From Euzebya rosea (lineage in GTDB: Bacteria; Actinomycetota; Nitriliruptoria; Euzebyales; Euzebyaceae): a DNA stretch of 64,000 nucleotides. Every line of letters starts with the position of its first letter. The first letter of the stretch is position 1. Below are positions 62,537 through 64,000 of this stretch, one piece after another. The stretch covers positions 124,001 through 188,000 of the forward strand of contig NZ_PGDQ01000008.1 in the NCBI RefSeq assembly GCF_003073135.1, given 5' to 3'. The notes beneath the pieces were generated by a model, which did not search any database, was not told the origin of the DNA, and was given only the letters and a program-made list of their open reading frames with translations. A program made the translations under genes and the position numbers.

Positions 62537-64000
62537 GTGAGCACCGAGTCGTCCCTGCACGTCCCCACCAACCCCGTCCGGATCGTGACCGCCGGGTCGC
62601 TGTTCGACGGGCACGACGCCGCGATCAACATCATGCGACGGCTGCTGCAGTCGCAGGGTGCGGAGGTCATCCACCTCGGCCACGACCGCTCCGTCGCCGA
62701 GGTCGTCACCGCCGCGATCCAGGAGGACGCCCAGGGGGTCGCCGTCAGCTCCTACCAGGGCGGGCACGTCGAGTACTTCACCTACCTGCGCGAGCTGCTC
62801 GACGAGAAGGGCGCCACCCACGTCCGCGTCTACGGCGGTGGCGGCGGGACGATCGTGCCGGCAGAGATCGAGCTGCTGCACTCCCGCGGCATCGACCGCA
62901 TCTTCTCCCCGGGCGACGGGCAGGAGCTGGGGCTGCCCGGGATGATCAACCAGATCATCCGGACCTGCGACGTGTCGTTGTCGTCGGGTGAGGAGCCCAG
63001 CGCCGACGCCGTGCAGACCGGCGACGAGACCGCCATCGGTCGGCTGATCACCCGCATCCAGGACGGGCAGGTGCCGACGTGGCTGCCCGAGGCCGCAGCC
63101 GCGCGCACCGTGCCGGTGCTGGGCATCACGGGGACCGGCGGCGCGGGCAAGTCCTCGCTGACCGACGAGCTGGTCCGTCGCATCCGCCGTGACCACGAGG
63201 ACAAGCTGCGGGTGGCCGTGCTGGCCATCGACCCGTCGCGTCGTCGTGGTGGCGGGGCGCTGCTGGGCGACCGCATCCGCATGAACACCGTCGAGCCGGG
63301 GCTGGTCTTCTTCCGCTCCCTCGCCACCCGCACGCCGGGCGCGGAGGTGCCCGACAACCTCGACGCCGTCATCGACGCCTGCAAGGCCGGTGGCTTCGAC
63401 CTGGTCATCGTCGAGACCCCCGGCATCGGCCAGGGCAACGCCGCCATCACCGACCACGTCGACGTGTCGATGTACGTCATGACCCCCGAGTTCGGCGCGG
63501 CCAGCCAGCTGGAGAAGATCGACATGCTCGACTTCGCCGACGTCGTGGCCATCAACAAGTTCGAGCGTCGCGGCGCCGAGGACGCCATGCGCGACGTGGC
63601 CCGCCAGATGGTCCGCAACCGCCAGGCGTTCGGCACCCCGTGGGAGGAGATGCCCGTCTTCGGCACCTCCGCCGCCCGCTTCGACGACGACGGCGTGACC
63701 GCCCTGTACCAGGAGCTGAAGGCCCTGCTGACCCCGAAGGGCCTGCCGGAGGGTGGGGGTGCGCTGCCCCGGGTCGACGTGCGCCACTCCTCGCACCTGT
63801 CGGTCATCGTGCCGGGCGAGCGGGAGCGGTACCTCGCCGACATCGCCTCGACGGTCCGCAGCTACCACGCCATGACCGAGGAGCAGGCCGTGCTGGCCGG
63901 CAAGCTGCAGGCCGCCCAGCGGACCAGCCGGATGCTGGAAGCCGGCGACGCGGCCGACGCCGTCGACGCGCTGGTCGACGAGCTCGAGGGCCAGATGGAC
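62537..64000 (+). CDS. icmF: Isobutyryl-CoA mutase fused (IcmF), 5' part
   Basis: The first 488 codons from a GTG with CTGGAG upstream; the gene runs off the window. IcmF fuses a B12-binding domain, a MeaB-like G-protein chaperone and the substrate-binding mutase. Residues 10-140 are the B12 domain (SLFDGHDAAINIMRRLLQSQ, VSSYQGGHVEYFTYL, RVYGGGGGTIVP). From about residue 195 is the GTPase: Walker A GITGTGGAGKSSLTDEL, DPSRRRGGGALLGDRIRM, Walker B region VIVETPGIGQGN and guanine motif AINKFERRGAED. It interconverts isobutyryl- and butyryl-CoA, or related acyl-CoAs. The mutase part is beyond the edge. Confidence 0.93.
   Translation, partial: MSTESSLHVPTNPVRIVTAGSLFDGHDAAINIMRRLLQSQGAEVIHLGHDRSVAEVVTAAIQEDAQGVAVSSYQGGHVEYFTYLRELLDEKGATHVRVYGGGGGTIVPAEIELLHSRGIDRIFSPGDGQELGLPGMINQIIRTCDVSLSSGEEPSADAVQTGDETAIGRLITRIQDGQVPTWLPEAAAARTVPVLGITGTGGAGKSSLTDELVRRIRRDHEDKLRVAVLAIDPSRRRGGGALLGDRIRMNTVEPGLVFFRSLATRTPGAEVPDNLDAVIDACKAGGFDLVIVETPGIGQGNAAITDHVDVSMYVMTPEFGAASQLEKIDMLDFADVVAINKFERRGAEDAMRDVARQMVRNRQAFGTPWEEMPVFGTSAARFDDDGVTALYQELKALLTPKGLPEGGGALPRVDVRHSSHLSVIVPGERERYLADIASTVRSYHAMTEEQAVLAGKLQAAQRTSRMLEAGDAADAVDALVDELEGQMD

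Noticed and set aside
59017-62709. A 1230-codon open frame on the minus strand opposite the CocE hydrolase, AI-2E and icmF genes.
   Set aside because: It crosses three recognisable plus-strand genes and their intergenic regions and has no recognisable domain.

Overview
The window is high-GC chromosomal DNA, densely coding (no gene-free stretch exceeds about 300 bases) and with GC-rich third codon positions. Gene content fits a free-living actinomycete: Actinobacterial holin-X and DUF3618 proteins, a Tad pilus locus of the actinobacterial type, two SSBs, arsenate reductases of the mycothiol type, and several secreted enzymes ending in type-2 cell-wall-binding repeats. The abundance of those repeats suggests the deep-branching Nitriliruptoria/Euzebya lineage; that placement is inference. 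I see no tRNA, rRNA, transposase, integrase or CRISPR array.

Layout. 0.1-1.2 kb: a small prepilin and two TadE-like pseudopilins (minus strand). 1.4-3.2 kb: holin-X/DUF3618 envelope pair, then an AraC regulator and a VOC-fold enzyme, each unit closed by a strong hairpin. 3.3-8.3 kb: exported LVIVD-repeat protein, cell-wall-binding-repeat protein, a Tat-type flavin amine oxidase whose domain order is circularly permuted (the most unusual protein here), and a DUF1232 protein. 8.3-17.1 kb: a rifampicin phosphotransferase, argG, and a giant secreted subtilase with FG-GAP repeats and cell-wall-binding repeats.

17.2-28.8 kb: a catabolic regulon. A ten-gene minus-strand operon encodes a DJ-1/PfpI protein, SDR dehydrogenase, HSL-type hydrolase, a five-gene ABC importer with two ATPases, a LeuB-like dehydrogenase and a Dabb protein. 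A GntR/FadR regulator and a divergent aldehyde dehydrogenase complete it. Matching palindromic operators (core GATTGT-NN-ACAATC) lie before the operon and in the regulator/dehydrogenase intergenic region.

28.9-37.2 kb: the Tad machine (cpaB-tadZ-tadA, then tadB-tadC), split by an RDD protein and a large membrane-embedded alpha/beta hydrolase; a small excisionase-type HTH protein is divergent from cpaB. 37.6-40.8 kb: small metabolic and hypothetical genes, including a LOG-family/amidotransferase pair.

40.9-49.7 kb: the replication/ribosome block ssb-rpsF-ssb ... rpsR-rplI ... dnaB. It is broken by a four-gene arsenic cluster (two arsC genes, an ArsR-phosphatase fusion and an aquaporin) placed between ssb and rpsR, and by sdaA on the opposite strand between rplI and dnaB. 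DnaA-box-like sites lie upstream of dnaB and of the first ssb. REP-like repeats lie downstream of rplI.

49.7-64 kb: a nitroreductase, a DUF4349 lipoprotein, a tiny secreted peptide followed by a membrane-anchored ECF sigma factor and a SigH-type sigma factor, a class V aminotransferase, two more secreted hydrolases with cell-wall-binding repeats, an AI-2E family exporter, and the first 488 codons of an IcmF-type fused isobutyryl-CoA mutase that runs off the right edge.
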